Source of the DNA: a virus
Length of the DNA stretch: 20,179 nucleotides
Virus record (IMG/VR): IMGVR_UViG_3300030451_002390
Span: 1-20,179 of that record
Direction: 5' to 3' (one strand)
Below are positions 1 through 8,060 of the stretch, piece after piece (the stretch's first letter is position 1; each line of letters starts with the position of its first letter). The position numbers and the translations under genes are program-made. The notes beneath the pieces are model-generated. The model was given only the letters and a program-made list of their open reading frames with translations, had not been told where the DNA came from and ran no database searches.

Positions 1-60
1 GAAAACATTGAATTTTCCTTGGAAGTTATTAGATATGTCTATTCTTGCTACTTCTAACAT
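1..60 (-). CDS. Partial CDS, N-terminal 20 codons only
   Basis: A gene begins here and runs off the left edge. The ATG lies at 60-58 and is preceded on the minus strand by TTAGGATATAAA, whose AGGA is well placed as a ribosome binding site. The visible protein starts MLEVARIDISNNFQGKFNVF. It follows the 575-aa protein gene after an 8-nt gap and so belongs to the same structural-gene run. Twenty residues are too few to name a family; a virion or fibre-associated protein is likely from position only. Confidence 0.6.
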   Translation of the reverse strand, partial: MLEVARIDISNNFQGKFNVF

Positions 61-68
61 TTTATATC

Positions 69-1796
69 CTAATTATTAGGTGTGGGGAAAGCTGGATCTG
101 GAGTATTGAAGTGGAGTGTTGCAGTTTCTCCCTTGCAGTTAGCAAAAGTTGATGCGCCATCCTCACTAGTTTCCTGACAAACATCCCATTTTCTATAATT
201 ATAAGTGACAGTAGTGGAATTAAAGTTACCAGTATCTTCGTCTAAAACTTCGTAAACTACATCAAAGTCATTATAGTCAACATGAGATGAAAAGTCCCAA
301 TATCTTCCACCGCTACAGATAATAAATACTGCTGCCCCTTTATTTCTTGATCCGTATTCATCATCATCATAATCGTCATCAGTAGCGGTTTCTACCATCA
401 AAGCGCAAGTTGGCCCAAAGGTTGCTACCTCATTTTGGTGAGCAGCGGACTTATATGTAAAGATATTATCCGTTGTAGTGCCATGTGGTCTTGCAATAGT
501 AGTAGCAAGACTTAAACTGGTGGTATAAGCAGCTAAATTTGCTCCTCCAGTTCCATAGAAATCATTGTGAGAGTCAGAAAATGTAGGTATACTACAAGTT
601 TGTCCATAACAAACGCCGTCACTACTATTCTGACCACCAGCTAAACTAATCACCGTATCACCATTGCTATCATCAACTTCAATCCACCACGCAGTGCCAG
701 CAAGATCAGCTGTGACACAAAATTTAAGGCATTCTGGACATTTATTTATTGTTGTAGTGTAAGGTGTGTTTTGAGTGCTAATTTTTCCAGTATCTAAAAG
801 CGACACTTCTGGAGATTCACACACATCAAATACTTCTAATTGATCGGGAATGGTGTATGTTTCAAATCTAATAGTAACAGGTGGCCCAGCACTTTGAATA
901 TCTGGACACAAAGTTGTTGTGGTAGTAGTGGTAGTAGTGGTGGTTGTGGTAGTTGTCGTGGTTGTAGTGGTAGTTGTTGTCGTTGTGGTAGTTGTGGTAG
1001 TTGTCGTGCTTGTAGTGGTAGTTGTTGTCGTTGGCGGGGCCGTTGTACTAGTAGTAGTAGTAGTGCAAGGAATAAAGTCGTCACCAATCGGTAAACAGCT
1101 TACATAGCTAGGATTATATTCAGCGCAAAATTTATTACATATGGGAGTAATGGAGATTTCACTAGGAACAAAGAAACATTCATTAATGGTAGATCTATCG
1201 CATAAACTTTCTACCTCAACCCGTAAAAATTTATTATTTAATTTTACTTTTCTAAGTATGTCTGAAGATGAAAATACTATCTCAGCATTGTTTAATACTA
1301 GTTTATCACCAAAAGTGTTTATATGTCTAACAGCTACTACATCTCCATTTTCAGTTTTTACTAAAACTTTAATAGCGCCGTCAATAGTTATTTTATTAGT
1401 TTTAAAATGATCTGCAAATTTAATTTTTAAAGAATTAAGAAAAACATCGCTACCGCTAGTAAGTGTAGCTGACTTGGTTTTAAACTCTTGTTCACTGTCA
1501 ACTAAAACATCTACAGTATGCTGTAAATCTAACTCTATAGAATTATTAATAACTAAAGAGCTACCAATAGATGAGTCAGTTGCACTTCCTCTAGGAAAGA
1601 ACATAGATCCGCAAAGACATTTTAGGATCTCAGTGTCTTCTTCAGTTACTATTGTAGAAACTGGACAGGGATTACCACTTTCTGGTATGTATATGTATGG
1701 TGTTTCAGTGGTCGTTGTGCTAGTCGTAGTAGCGGGTACATACCTTTTAAAAGGACTTACAGGATCGTCACACCTAGTTCTTCTTCCTCGCGCCAT
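69..1796 (-). CDS. Cys-rich virion-like protein with a poly-threonine linker (575 aa)
   Basis: No catalytic family is recognised. Residues about 21-31 form a first Thr-rich patch. Residues about 35-245 look like a compact domain with scattered cysteines. A Cys-flanked Thr/Ser/Pro stretch follows, with an unbroken run of 32 threonines (codons at 912-1007). The C-terminal half of about 280 residues is also Cys-containing and has an acidic DDDYDDDEYG segment. All four Thr codons are mixed in the run, so it is kept at protein level and is not a simple triplet expansion. The start is supported by GAGGA 8 nt upstream of the ATG. The gene begins 19 nt after the fibre-like gene, so the two are probably co-transcribed. 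Likely a fibre-tip, adhesin or other exposed virion protein with a flexible, possibly glycosylated spacer; this is inferred from context and composition. Confidence 0.7.
   Translation of the reverse strand: MARGRRTRCDDPVSPFKRYVPATTTSTTTTETPYIYIPESGNPCPVSTIVTEEDTEILKCLCGSMFFPRGSATDSSIGSSLVINNSIELDLQHTVDVLVDSEQEFKTKSATLTSGSDVFLNSLKIKFADHFKTNKITIDGAIKVLVKTENGDVVAVRHINTFGDKLVLNNAEIVFSSSDILRKVKLNNKFLRVEVESLCDRSTINECFFVPSEISITPICNKFCAEYNPSYVSCLPIGDDFIPCTTTTTSTTAPPTTTTTTTSTTTTTTTTTTTTTTTTTTTTTTTTTTTTTTTTLCPDIQSAGPPVTIRFETYTIPDQLEVFDVCESPEVSLLDTGKISTQNTPYTTTINKCPECLKFCVTADLAGTAWWIEVDDSNGDTVISLAGGQNSSDGVCYGQTCSIPTFSDSHNDFYGTGGANLAAYTTSLSLATTIARPHGTTTDNIFTYKSAAHQNEVATFGPTCALMVETATDDDYDDDEYGSRNKGAAVFIICSGGRYWDFSSHVDYNDFDVVYEVLDEDTGNFNSTTVTYNYRKWDVCQETSEDGASTFANCKGETATLHFNTPDPAFPTPNN
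912..1064 (-). repeat. Low-complexity poly-Thr coding tract
   Basis: Read on the minus strand the tract encodes T5-S-TT-A-PP-T7-S-T32, with a Cys on the upstream side and Leu-Cys on the downstream side. The 32-codon run at 912-1007 uses ACT 10, ACA 10, ACC 9 and ACG 3 times by my count. This mixture argues for protein-level selection. Long Thr/Ser/Pro tracts usually act as extended linkers and are candidates for O-glycosylation. Confidence 0.9.
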
Positions 1797-1815
1797 CCTA
1801 TTTGTCCTCGTTTTT

Positions 1816-4800
1816 TTAATTGCAGCATGAGTTGCAAGCTAAGTCTTCATTGCTAATCCATAATGGCCTAAATTCGTTATTAACCCTTAGTGCTACTATA
1901 TAATCGCCGCTTGTCAAACTAGAATACTTATCTCTATTTACAACAAATACACCATCTGTAGTTATACCGTTTTGGTCGTAAACTGTCATGAAACCACTTG
2001 TAGGACTAGTAAACGAAGCAGCAGTTCCTGCCCCAGTTACCATAAACCCTTCAGTAGTTCTTGCCTGAAGATTATCAAAAAGCACACCGCTGATAGCAAC
2101 ACCGCTAGCAGTATTCAAATCTATAGTATCTGTGCTATCAATAGAAGTTCCATCACTAAATCTTACAGCTCCTAAAAGTTTTATGTCTCCTGATACACTA
2201 ACGTTAGGTCGTGCAACATCTGGAGTTTCATAAATTGCAGCTGTAGTAGTATTTCTAAACCCACTCATTGGAACTGCGTCATGGCTAAATTCAGATAATC
2301 TAGCGCCACCTAACTCAAATTTAATAGCAGTGCTAGGGAAATCACTGGATGTACGATCAATATATTTTATAGTATCGCTATCAATACCTAAACCAATATT
2401 AGAATTAGAGCCTTGTACCAGCAGTTTACCATTTGGAAAATTTAATTGTCTATCCGCTATAGCTGGACCAGTGCAACCGCTCATCAAGACATTAGAAGCG
2501 TTTGATCCAAGTGTGAACTTATAAGAAGAATCTGTATCTAAATTATTACCAATTAGTATATTATAATTACCAGTAGTTATTCCGTTTCCAGTTTTATATC
2601 CTAGACCAATATTGTAATCACCATCAGTAATACCACTTAGGGCGTGTGAACCAAAGGCGGTATTATAATCACCAGAGCTGTTTAAAGCCAAAGCTCCGTA
2701 ACCAAATCCAGTATTATCAAGAGCGGTATTTAAGTGCGCCCTGTCAACAGTGGCATGAGACCCTGCGAAAGTATTTCTATTACTATCTTGTAATACTAAA
2801 TTGTCTTCATGGTTTTGTGGGTGTCTAGATAGTTTTACGATATTACCATCGTCGTCTATCATTTCTAGCTTACTAGACTCATAACTTGTTGCTGGCAAAA
2901 CTGCCTTAGCGTAAAGTTTTACATAGTCAGTTCTACTTGCATGGCCCGGATGATTACCACTGGTTTCTGCTATTGAAATTACAGGATCTGGGTGAAGGCT
3001 ACAACCTACTGTAAATGTGTCTTGCAAAGCTCCGCTTGACAAAACTCCAACTCTTCCTCCAGAGTCCATAGTTATAGCGCTGACAACGCCTGAAGCGTCA
3101 TACATGTTAAAGTTAGCTACACCGCTATTACCGTGATATATAATCTCAAGACCACTCGCTAAACAATTTAGATTTGTAAGTAGTTGTATGGCAGAAGAAA
3201 CATATCCATTTACTTCGGCAGTAAATCTTGCAGCAGTGCTAGTAATACTTCTAACATTTAAAGCAGTTTGTGGTATTACCGTATCTCCAGCTTCTGCAAA
3301 ATTATTGATTCCGAATATACCGCCTCCACTATGATTCTTCATCAATAACATGTTATTAAGAGAATAAGAAGTGTCGTCGTGAGACGTTATGGCAAATCTA
3401 TCTGTACGTGGACCAGTGTATAAAGTATCAGAATCGTCAATATATTTAACAGTAAATCCTTGTAATTTGTCAAGATTGTCACCATCTTTATTTCTTTGTT
3501 TAACACCACCTATAAATCTTTGACCAACAGTAACACCACTTTCTAAAGCTCCAACGGTCATGAAATAATCTTTATCTACACCCGATGGAGACAAAAGATT
3601 AACATCACCAACGCCAGCCAGATTGCCACTACTAGACGCAGGATTAGGCGTGAAAATATTACCACTGTCTGATGTAACATACAAAGCGCCACTATTCAAA
3701 TATAATCCAAACTCTCTGTCGTCGTCAGGAGAATATACTAGTAAATCAAGATCACGACTATTTAATATTCTTGGGGTGTGTATATGACAGTCAGACGTTG
3801 TATGAAGACTAGTGTTAAACTCATAGAAACACCTTGAGAGTAGAGTATAGTTTTCAAAAGATGTTTCAGGTACAGTAGACTCTCCACTCGGTCTAAAAGC
3901 AATATTGAAATCTGTACCAGTTGCTAGACCAACTCCGCTGCCTTTTAGTATTATGCCGCCATCTTTGATTTGCTCTAAAGTAGAGAATGTTTCCTGTGGA
4001 TCATTTCCATCAGATGCAAGAATAATATTTTTATCTGTAAAAGCACTGTTTGTAACAGTAGTAGTTACTTCTGTGAATAAATGAGTAATATACCCACTGG
4101 CAAAATAATTAGTAGAGGAACCTAGATCATAAGTTTTATGTGCATGTGGAACTATATCTCCAGAAACACCAATCCCCGTATCGTCTGCTAACTTAGAAAG
4201 TTTAACATTATCAGACATGCATATTTCATTTGATAGATATAAGTTTCTCCATTCATAATTAGGTTTATATCCTAAATCAAAAGTAGACCCTACTGTTGGA
4301 GAAATATTACCACTCGTTTGAAGCACACCTATCGGACGGCTATACAATTGTTTAGTACCAACACCTAGAACTATCTCAGCCATATCGCCATGAACTAAAG
4401 GTGTTAATCCAGACCCAAGAGGATTATCGCAGATATATTTTTCATCTACAGCATGAGAGGCAATATATAATTTATGATCTTCGTTCTTAGAATAATAACC
4501 AGCGCCATGACCAATAGCAACGTTAAAGTCACCAGTTTTATTTCTAGTTAAAGTGTAATTACCAAATCCAACATTTCCAAAACCATTAGTATTTTGACTG
4601 AGACTATTAACACCAATAGCAGAATTGTTATCACCAAAGATATTGCAACTCAAGGAGAAAGATCCTATGGAAGTATTTCCACTACCTTGATAATTATTTT
4701 TTAACGCTGCATAACCTATCGCGGTATTATCATTAGTAACATAACCATCAAGGTCTAGTTTACTAATTGCATCTTCACCCGCTATCACACTTCTATTACT

Positions 4801-4992
4801 AGGAGTGTAAAAGTTTTTTGCTGTCAAATTTTGTATAGTAATATCTTTTGTGCTATCTAATAAAAGATGTACAGAATCAATTAAGTCTATTAAATTATGA
4901 CGAATATCTTCTGGCGAAATCTCTTGATTAGAATTATTATTTATATCTGCATTTATACTATTAACCAGTTGGGTTTTAGAAACGGTAGTCAT
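1816..4992 (-). CDS. Tail-fibre-like protein with YadA-type head repeats (1058 aa)
   Basis: The N-terminus (about residues 1-45) resembles the short helical attachment segment common at the start of phage fibre and baseplate-associated proteins. Residues about 87-168 are a run of NTAIGYAAL, NTSIGSFSL, NSAIGVNSL and NVAIGHGAG units, the left-handed beta-roll pattern of trimeric autotransporter (YadA-type) head repeats. A second block of the same type lies at about 744-820. Between them are fibre motifs such as STFDLGYKPNYEWRNLYLS and KTYDLGSSTNYF. The C-terminus is compact and ends CNSCCN. The role is most likely a trimeric host-recognition fibre or adhesin on the virion. The ATG has a GCGAGAA element upstream. 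Neighbours on both sides look structural. Which fibre it is (tail, head or neck) cannot be told from sequence alone. Confidence 0.8.
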   Translation of the reverse strand: MTTVSKTQLVNSINADINNNSNQEISPEDIRHNLIDLIDSVHLLLDSTKDITIQNLTAKNFYTPSNRSVIAGEDAISKLDLDGYVTNDNTAIGYAALKNNYQGSGNTSIGSFSLSCNIFGDNNSAIGVNSLSQNTNGFGNVGFGNYTLTRNKTGDFNVAIGHGAGYYSKNEDHKLYIASHAVDEKYICDNPLGSGLTPLVHGDMAEIVLGVGTKQLYSRPIGVLQTSGNISPTVGSTFDLGYKPNYEWRNLYLSNEICMSDNVKLSKLADDTGIGVSGDIVPHAHKTYDLGSSTNYFASGYITHLFTEVTTTVTNSAFTDKNIILASDGNDPQETFSTLEQIKDGGIILKGSGVGLATGTDFNIAFRPSGESTVPETSFENYTLLSRCFYEFNTSLHTTSDCHIHTPRILNSRDLDLLVYSPDDDREFGLYLNSGALYVTSDSGNIFTPNPASSSGNLAGVGDVNLLSPSGVDKDYFMTVGALESGVTVGQRFIGGVKQRNKDGDNLDKLQGFTVKYIDDSDTLYTGPRTDRFAITSHDDTSYSLNNMLLMKNHSGGGIFGINNFAEAGDTVIPQTALNVRSITSTAARFTAEVNGYVSSAIQLLTNLNCLASGLEIIYHGNSGVANFNMYDASGVVSAITMDSGGRVGVLSSGALQDTFTVGCSLHPDPVISIAETSGNHPGHASRTDYVKLYAKAVLPATSYESSKLEMIDDDGNIVKLSRHPQNHEDNLVLQDSNRNTFAGSHATVDRAHLNTALDNTGFGYGALALNSSGDYNTAFGSHALSGITDGDYNIGLGYKTGNGITTGNYNILIGNNLDTDSSYKFTLGSNASNVLMSGCTGPAIADRQLNFPNGKLLVQGSNSNIGLGIDSDTIKYIDRTSSDFPSTAIKFELGGARLSEFSHDAVPMSGFRNTTTAAIYETPDVARPNVSVSGDIKLLGAVRFSDGTSIDSTDTIDLNTASGVAISGVLFDNLQARTTEGFMVTGAGTAASFTSPTSGFMTVYDQNGITTDGVFVVNRDKYSSLTSGDYIVALRVNNEFRPLWISNEDLACNSCCN

Positions 4993-5014
4993 TTGAATTT
5001 TTCTCGCAGGTTAT

Positions 5015-5722
5015 TTATTTTAAACTGATTTCTAAAGAATTCGTATCAAATTTAATACTGTCTCCTGTAAAGATATTTCTAGGGTTTTGTAATTCTGCGT
5101 ACATCAATACATTGCCAGATCCTACAAATTCACTGTCAGTAATTACAATTCCAGATATAAATCCCCAATCTGTATTAGCTGTTGAAAAAGCAAGTTGATT
5201 TTGATTTTTAATAAATCCATTTCCGTCATACTCTGTGTAACCGGGATCAGTGGAGCTATAATCACCTGAAACAAAAACGCCATTTGGACCATAAAAAGTC
5301 ACACCGGGAAAAGTTCCCTGAAAAGTAAACGCTGTTGCTGCGGGAGTGCCAGCTGTAGAAGCATTTGTTGCGGTAGTAGAATCTAAGTAGAGTGGATAAA
5401 AATAACCGCTGTTAGGTGTAAGTCCCACTCCAGACTCGCTAGAATAGACTTGAAAAGCAGTAGTAGTATCAATTCCCACTTGATTCCATTTTGTATTTCC
5501 ATCAGAACTAGCACCAAGATTTATTCTTCTGTAACCAGTGTCTACAAAATTAGATCCTTTAAAAGCACCTGATGGTAGCTCACTAATAGTTTCTCCACTG
5601 TCCGTATCTATAGGCACAGTGCTAGTCAGTCCAATTGAAATATTGGCTGGACTTGCAAAAGTCTCTCCAAAGAATATATGTTTCAAAAGTCCCGATTCAA
5701 GATAGTCAGATAACGCAGCCAT
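5015..5722 (-). CDS. Phage virion structural protein (235 aa)
   Basis: The N-terminus MAALSDYLESGLLKHIFFG resembles a recurring family of phage structural proteins that open with L-S-D-Y-L-E followed by a beta-rich body of the type 'SPANISIGLTS'. The rest is Gly/Ser/Thr/Asn-rich with no transmembrane segment. I place the start at 5722 rather than the in-frame ATG at 5737, because AGGAGAAG lies just upstream of the 5722 ATG and inside the longer reading frame. The gene follows the capsid terminator and precedes the fibre-like gene by 22 nt, so it starts a new structural unit. A fibre-adaptor, neck or minor virion role is possible; the exact position in the particle is unknown. Confidence 0.65.
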   Translation of the reverse strand: MAALSDYLESGLLKHIFFGETFASPANISIGLTSTVPIDTDSGETISELPSGAFKGSNFVDTGYRRINLGASSDGNTKWNQVGIDTTTAFQVYSSESGVGLTPNSGYFYPLYLDSTTATNASTAGTPAATAFTFQGTFPGVTFYGPNGVFVSGDYSSTDPGYTEYDGNGFIKNQNQLAFSTANTDWGFISGIVITDSEFVGSGNVLMYAELQNPRNIFTGDSIKFDTNSLEISLK

Positions 5723-5760
5723 TTTCTTCTCCTGCATAGAGTCCTACGGGTGATTCTACT

Positions 5761-5768
5761 GTTATATA
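5761..5768 (-). promoter_or_regulatory. Candidate late promoter element (TATATAAC)
   Basis: On the minus strand the sequence reads GTGTATATAACAG, immediately after the capsid terminator and about 38 nt before the ATG at 5722. It resembles the TATAAT/TATAAC elements upstream of other minus-strand units in the window. No -35 consensus is visible. Assignment rests on resemblance and position. Confidence 0.35.
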
Positions 5769-5772
5769 CACG

Positions 5773-5808
5773 AAAAAAGCCACCCCCAAGCAAATGAGGG
5801 CGGCTTTT
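5773..5808 (-). terminator. Rho-independent terminator after the major capsid gene
   Basis: On the minus strand AAAAGCCGCCC pairs with GGGTGGCTTTT (one G-T wobble) around a loop of about 11 nt, and the descending arm continues into a run of six T. It starts 22 nt after the capsid stop codon. It would end the head-gene transcript and protect its 3' end. Confidence 0.85.
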
Positions 5809-5829
5809 CACTAAGTCCACGGAAGACAA

Positions 5830-6837
5830 TTAGAATGAGCCAAGGATCACTCTACGGTTGTCTAGAACGCCAAAGCCAAGCTCTGCAAAGCCATAGTATC
5901 CAGCTCGCTGCTGACGATGAAGAGTAGGATCTTCAAAGACCTGCAACTGCTCCTTAACTGGCATTACAAAACTATCATTGCTGGACTGATCAAGACCAAC
6001 GACTAGCTCAAGGTCGCTTGCCTGAACAGCGCCAGAAAGCTCACCCGTGAAGAATGTCTGATATTCTTGACCTTCGCCAAGCTCATCAAGATCATGAAGA
6101 TTAACACCAAAGATCCGTGTGATGGGTGCGCCACCTTCTGGAGCAGTGTAAATCTCACGACGAGTTACTTCGTCAACTTGATCAAGACCCCAATTACGGA
6201 CATCTTCAAGAGCTTCTGGAGAAACATACAAGTCAGTTAGACGACCACGACCAACTGAAGCACTGTTACCACCAGAATTTCTACGCATGACGGTTTGCAT
6301 AAGAGAAACAAGTCTCTTGCTAAACAGCCCTGCTGTTGCGTCACCATCAAATACGAGAATGTTACGGTCAACGCCAGCGGCGAGGATCGTGTGCCATCCG
6401 TCGTCGTTCATCTTCTTGGTGAAACCAGCTTCCATGACCTGCATGGCGCGACCAACGATGTCCCAACGTGCTTCACGGGCATATCGGAGAAGATAATCAA
6501 CCGATGATGCAATGCTGTACGTTGGAATCATGACGTAATCGCCTTCTACCGAACGCTCTGGAATTCTACCATGACCGGGATTCGTGTAAGCAACATGCTC
6601 ACCTTCGAGTCCGGGGCTGATAAGATCAAGAGGAAACTCAGTAGTAGAACCAGTTTCTACATTGATGGTTTCAAAAATATCGCCAAGGATGTTACCAACA
6701 AGGACACCCTTGCGAAGTGGAAGCTCAAGTGCTTTAGCAAACTCTCGCTGTGCAGCTTGTGCTACGTTCACATCACCATCCCCTGACTGACGCAGGAGAC
6801 TGATGAATTCATCACTAGGTCTTTCATTAATAGGCAT
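5830..6837 (-). CDS. Major capsid protein, probably HK97-fold (335 aa)
   Basis: The protein starts MPINERPSDEFISLLRQSG, is soluble and alpha/beta, and has the size and gene position of an HK97-fold major capsid protein: directly after protease/scaffold and decoration genes and before a strong terminator. An N-terminal helical stretch (about 1-45) could be an N-arm or short delta-like segment. A basic 'SVGRGRLTDLYVSPEALEDV' segment in the middle resembles the P-domain region of capsid proteins that report a site or value. By eye its codons are more GC-rich than those of the flanking genes, as expected for a very highly expressed gene. AAAGGAGAATTAAAT precedes the ATG, a strong ribosome binding site. 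Family assignment depends mainly on synteny, since capsid sequences diverge widely. Confidence 0.8.
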   Translation of the reverse strand: MPINERPSDEFISLLRQSGDGDVNVAQAAQREFAKALELPLRKGVLVGNILGDIFETINVETGSTTEFPLDLISPGLEGEHVAYTNPGHGRIPERSVEGDYVMIPTYSIASSVDYLLRYAREARWDIVGRAMQVMEAGFTKKMNDDGWHTILAAGVDRNILVFDGDATAGLFSKRLVSLMQTVMRRNSGGNSASVGRGRLTDLYVSPEALEDVRNWGLDQVDEVTRREIYTAPEGGAPITRIFGVNLHDLDELGEGQEYQTFFTGELSGAVQASDLELVVGLDQSSNDSFVMPVKEQLQVFEDPTLHRQQRAGYYGFAELGFGVLDNRRVILGSF

Positions 6838-6863
6838 ATTTAATTCTCCTTTATGTGTTATGT

Positions 6864-7313
6864 TCAGGGAAGGTTAACTTCGACTTTTGCGTAACCATCC
6901 TCATCCTTAGTGGATAGGAAACGACCAACTTGATAAGTTCCTGTCATGCCGACATTGCCAGCAGTACCAGTACTGGCATATGCGCCAGAACCGGCAACAG
7001 GATCTTGTCCCGTGTCAATCGCGTTGGTTACAACGTAACCTTTACGAAGGACAGTTACTTTACCACCCTTTTGTACTTCATCCTTATGTTGATTAAGATG
7101 AGTACGAGTAAGATCCTTATTAACTACGTCGTTAAGAAGGATACCAACTGGAACACCAGCTGTATGCTTCTTCACAAGGTTAACACCCTGATCCATCGCA
7201 GCACCTGATCCAGCTGTGTCATGAACGACAACACATCCGCGAGTGGCTGTGCCAGCGTTGTAGAAAAAGCTGATATCAGTCTGAAGTTCAAATCTATCTG
7301 ATTTTAGAGCCAT
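6864..7313 (-). CDS. Probable head decoration / capsid-stabilising protein (149 aa)
   Basis: A small Gly/Thr/Val-rich, beta-rich protein lies between the protease/scaffold gene and the major capsid gene. That is the slot usually held by a decoration (lambda D-like) protein. It contains a 'TRGCVVVHDTAGSGAAMDQG' stretch and a 'VPVGILLNDVVNKDL' stretch, which resembles decoration proteins that read as a beta-barrel with a 'P-x-G-I-L' turn. AAGGAGAATAAATT precedes the ATG, a strong ribosome binding site almost identical to that of the capsid gene, consistent with near-stoichiometric production. The name is based on position and composition; no catalytic motif is present. Confidence 0.65.
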   Translation of the reverse strand: MALKSDRFELQTDISFFYNAGTATRGCVVVHDTAGSGAAMDQGVNLVKKHTAGVPVGILLNDVVNKDLTRTHLNQHKDEVQKGGKVTVLRKGYVVTNAIDTGQDPVAGSGAYASTGTAGNVGMTGTYQVGRFLSTKDEDGYAKVEVNLP

Positions 7314-7331
7314 AATTTATTCTCCTTATGT

Positions 7332-8060
7332 TCACTTGCTGAGTACGTTATTTTCAAGCCATTCTGCGACACTCGCTCTGGTGGCTTCTAGTTCGTCAGT
7401 TTCGTCTGAAGCATCTACAAGAGTAGCTTCGGAAGTTTCTACTTCTTCAAGAGCCTCTTCTGCTGATACTTCTGCTTCAGCTTCTTCGGCTTCAGCTTCG
7501 TCAGCAACTACAGGCTTCTTTGTAGGAGCAGCTTTTTCCTTTTTCTTCATCTCGTCTTCGTCATGCTTCATTGCTTCCTCTTTTTCCTTCTTCTTCTTAT
7601 CTCCATGCATGTCGCCATACTTCTTTTTCATCGTTGTCATTGCTGTAATGATAGCGTCAAAAGTAGCATCATCCATGTCGTCGTAAGAAGCGAGAGATTC
7701 TTCTGCTTCATCTTCGTCAAGACCAGCTTCAACCAAAGAAAGTTTTCTAGCTTCGGTCTTCTTTTCCTTCTTCATTTTACGAAGTTCTTCCATCTTTTCC
7801 TTCATGTCAGCTTCAACCTTTTCGGCTTCTGCTTGAAGTTCTGCGATGGTAGCATCCTTAGAAGCAACAGATTCTTCGAGCGTCTTGATTGCTTCAGCCT
7901 GAGAAGCGATTTCGCTTTCAAGCTTTGCAACTGCTTCAGTATGCTCTTTGGAAGTAGCTTCATCAAGCGAAGCCTGAAGAGTAGCAGCCTCTTCCTTAGC
8001 AGATGCTAGCTCACTACGAACTTCAGCAAGCTGCTGTTCTAACACATTAGTATCACTCAT
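7332..8060 (-). CDS. Nested scaffold protein from an in-frame internal start (242 aa)
   Basis: Inside the protease/scaffold gene an in-frame ATG at 8060-8058 (residue 262) is preceded on the minus strand by TTTAGGAGGCTCAAAA, a perfect AGGAGG with a 7-nt spacer. It sits exactly where the protease domain ends and the coiled coil begins (MSDTNVLEQQLAEVRSELA). Translation from here would give a free scaffold of Glu/Lys/Ala-rich helices with a short C-terminal capsid-interaction tail. The arrangement matches lambda, where Nu3 starts inside gene C in the same frame. The RBS is codon-constrained as Leu-Gly-Gly-Ser-Lys, so chance cannot be fully excluded, but position and quality together are hard to ignore. 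Confidence 0.7.
   Translation of the reverse strand: MSDTNVLEQQLAEVRSELASAKEEAATLQASLDEATSKEHTEAVAKLESEIASQAEAIKTLEESVASKDATIAELQAEAEKVEADMKEKMEELRKMKKEKKTEARKLSLVEAGLDEDEAEESLASYDDMDDATFDAIITAMTTMKKKYGDMHGDKKKKEKEEAMKHDEDEMKKKEKAAPTKKPVVADEAEAEEAEAEVSAEEALEEVETSEATLVDASDETDELEATRASVAEWLENNVLSK

Noticed and set aside
912-1064. Simple microsatellite or assembly slippage as sole explanation of the poly-Thr tract
   Set aside because: The triplets vary at third positions throughout, unlike a pure triplet repeat.
919-1107. Plus-strand frames opposite the poly-Thr tract, including a poly-valine one
   Set aside because: They are the mirror of the Thr codons; no ribosome binding site and nonsensical composition.
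7336-8009. Plus-strand Ser/Phe-rich frames opposite the scaffold
   Set aside because: Antisense shadows of Glu/Lys-rich codons in a real gene.
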